A stretch of 64,000 nt of DNA from positions 172,258 to 236,257 of the forward strand of contig NZ_PPDD01000009.1 of the NCBI RefSeq assembly GCF_002959895.1, given 5' to 3'. Positions 62,652 through 64,000 of this stretch are shown piece by piece. The position numbers were made by a program, and so were the translations under genes. The notes under the pieces are model-generated. The model made no database searches. It had not been told where the DNA came from and worked only from the letters and a program-made list of their open reading frames with translations. Position 1 is the first letter of the stretch, and every line of letters starts with the position of its first letter. The stretch is from Veillonella infantium. Lineage in GTDB: Bacteria > Bacillota > Negativicutes > Veillonellales > Veillonellaceae.

Positions 62652-63881
62652 ATGAATCAAGAAACATTAAAAAAATACGCCCATACATTACTAAAGTACG
62701 GCGTAAATTTACAACAAGATCAAACATTAGTTATTTCTGTTGATGTAGAAAATAAAGACTTCGCAGTAATCGTAACTGAAGAAGCTTATGAACTAGGAGC
62801 AAAAGAGGTTGTTCTTAACTGGAGATGTTCCCCTATCGCGCGTCAACGTTTATTACATGCTAAAGAATCTGTCTTAGAAAAGCCTGCTAACTGGATTCCT
62901 GAATTCTATAAGCAATACATCGATGATAAGGCAGCATTCTTATCTTTAATCAGTGCTAATCCAAAAGCATTAGAAGGAATCCCAACAGATCGTATCTCTT
63001 TACAGTCTCGCAATTTAAATAAAGCATTATCCTTCTATCATACAGCTATTATGAACTCTTCTGTTACATGGTGTGTTGCATCTGTACCAACTGTTCTATG
63101 GGCAGATTTACTTGGCTATGAAGGTACTGACGAAGAAAAAATCGACCAATTATGGACAACATTATTAAAACTTTGTCGCATTGAAGGTATCGAACCAAAA
63201 GATACATATCGTCATCACATGGCAAAATTACGTCGCCGCTGTGAAGCATTGAATAAATTAGACTTAAAATCTTTGCGTTACACCTGTGAAAATGGCACTG
63301 ACCTTTTATTAGAATTACCAGAAGGACATATCTGGCTGGGTGGTGAAGAATCCGCTAAAGATGGTACTATTTTCAATGCTAATATTCCTACAGAAGAAGT
63401 TTTCTCTGCCCCTCAATATAATGGTGTAAATGGCGTTGTGTACAGCACAAAACCATTAATTTACCATGGCAATACGATTTCTGATTTCTCCTTTACATTT
63501 AAAGAAGGTAAAATCGTAGAATACACTGCAAAAGAAGGTTACGAAGTGCTAAAAGAATTAGTAGAAACTGATGAAGGCTCCCACTACCTTGGCGAAGTTG
63601 CATTAGTGGATCACTTTAGTCCAATTAGCCAATCTAACCAAATCTTCTACGAAACATTGTTTGATGAAAATGCATCCTGCCATTTAGCGATTGGCGCATC
63701 TTATCCTACATGCCTCAAAAACAGCGATGGTTTATCCGAAGAAGAATTAAAAGAACGCGGTTTAAACCACTCCTTAACACATGTGGACTTTATGATTGGT
63801 CATGAACGCATGAATATTAAAGGATACACTCGTGATGGTCAAGCTATTGATATTATGATTGACGGTCGTTTACAAGTATAA
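62652..63881 (+). CDS. M29-family aminopeptidase (AmpS/PepS)
   Basis: A 409-residue metallo-aminopeptidase of the M29 thermophilic-aminopeptidase family. The metal ligands lie in the C-terminal half: NIPTEEVFSAPQYNGVNGVV near residues 247-266, SHYLGEVALVDHFSPI near 309-324, then CHLAIGASYP near 342-351 and THVDFMIGHERMNIKG near 374-389. It removes N-terminal residues from peptides in the cytoplasm. AGGAG lies before the ATG. The gene is monocistronic. Confidence 0.93.
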   Translation: MNQETLKKYAHTLLKYGVNLQQDQTLVISVDVENKDFAVIVTEEAYELGAKEVVLNWRCSPIARQRLLHAKESVLEKPANWIPEFYKQYIDDKAAFLSLISANPKALEGIPTDRISLQSRNLNKALSFYHTAIMNSSVTWCVASVPTVLWADLLGYEGTDEEKIDQLWTTLLKLCRIEGIEPKDTYRHHMAKLRRRCEALNKLDLKSLRYTCENGTDLLLELPEGHIWLGGEESAKDGTIFNANIPTEEVFSAPQYNGVNGVVYSTKPLIYHGNTISDFSFTFKEGKIVEYTAKEGYEVLKELVETDEGSHYLGEVALVDHFSPISQSNQIFYETLFDENASCHLAIGASYPTCLKNSDGLSEEELKERGLNHSLTHVDFMIGHERMNIKGYTRDGQAIDIMIDGRLQV

Positions 63882-63913
63882 TTTAGGTATTTAATTTAAA
63901 ATAGCAAAATCAT

Positions 63914-63987
63914 AACCACCCGTAGAACGGGTGGTTTGCTCTGACCCTATAAGGGTCTTTCTCTAGTGGTGGCCCTCTAAAGAGGGC
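63914..63987. repeat. Triple-hairpin sequence at the right edge
   Basis: Three compact hairpins in a row: AACCACCCG/CGGGTGGTT (63914-63936), GACCC/GGGTC (63943-63957) and GCCCTCT/AGAGGGC (63972-63987). The first may act as the aminopeptidase terminator. The series as a whole resembles hairpin-bearing ends of IS200/IS605-type elements or a dispersed repeat, but it runs to the window edge and no transposase is visible. Confidence 0.45.
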
Positions 63988-64000
63988 ATTGAATGATCTG

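Noticed and set aside
1..64000. tRNA, rRNA, CRISPR array or prophage
   Set aside because: By eye, no cloverleaf-like gene, ribosomal RNA, spaced direct repeats or phage structural genes were recognised in the intergenic regions; a tRNA or covariance scan was not possible.

Overview
The window is a chromosomal stretch of about 64 kb with low GC. It has tightly packed operons, ordinary Firmicutes-type housekeeping genes (PolC-type polymerase, Asp23 proteins, ArgR, EF-P, Hsp33, LexA with a CGAAC-N4-GTTCG box) and no sporulation genes. Gene content and protein style fit the Negativicutes, most likely Veillonella; this assignment is from recognition, not from a search. I see no rRNA, tRNA, CRISPR array, complete insertion sequence or prophage.

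Plus-strand half (1-31.6 kb): a cut ABC exporter and an rRNA methyltransferase; a YdjC-type deacetylase with a UPF0104 membrane protein; a threonine block (ACT regulator, hom, thrB); htpX and ndk; late cobalamin assembly (adenosyltransferase, then cobU-cobQ-cbiB-cobS-pduX-cobD-cobC); rsuA-type synthase, Xaa-Pro peptidase, efp; a long Asp23-Asp23-nusB-Kae1 paralogue-xseA-xseB-ispA-DUF212-tlyA-nadK-ytqB run; argR-recN; and a lysine-riboswitch-controlled dapB-asd-dapA operon.

Central region (31.6-41.9 kb): lexA (minus) and a LysM cell-division-suppressor-like gene (plus) diverge around a perfect SOS box with two weaker flanking copies. Accessory genes follow: a lone tyrosine recombinase, a VanW lipoprotein, PAP2, a WG-repeat protein, a 49-residue membrane protein with its own promoter and terminator, a HAD/DUF4241 pair, a DUF1848 protein and a methyltransferase.

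Mostly minus-strand region (42-62.5 kb): a methylthioadenosine/S-adenosylhomocysteine recycling operon (mtnP-mtnA-ahcY-mtaD), hslO, and an FMN-riboswitch-controlled ribD-ribE-ribBA-ribH operon. A plus-strand pyruvate oxidase with a Crp/Fnr-like site is followed by a small AT-rich island of unknown genes, then comEA-comEC-holA-polC. An M29 aminopeptidase (plus) and a hairpin-rich repeat close the window.

The most notable observations are a PolC that lacks the proofreading exonuclease domain normally inserted in its PHP domain, a ComEC whose C-terminal beta-lactamase-like domain has lost its metal-binding signature, the SOS lexA/division-suppressor module, the unusual combination of MTA/SAH salvage enzymes, and a hidden 49-residue membrane protein gene.
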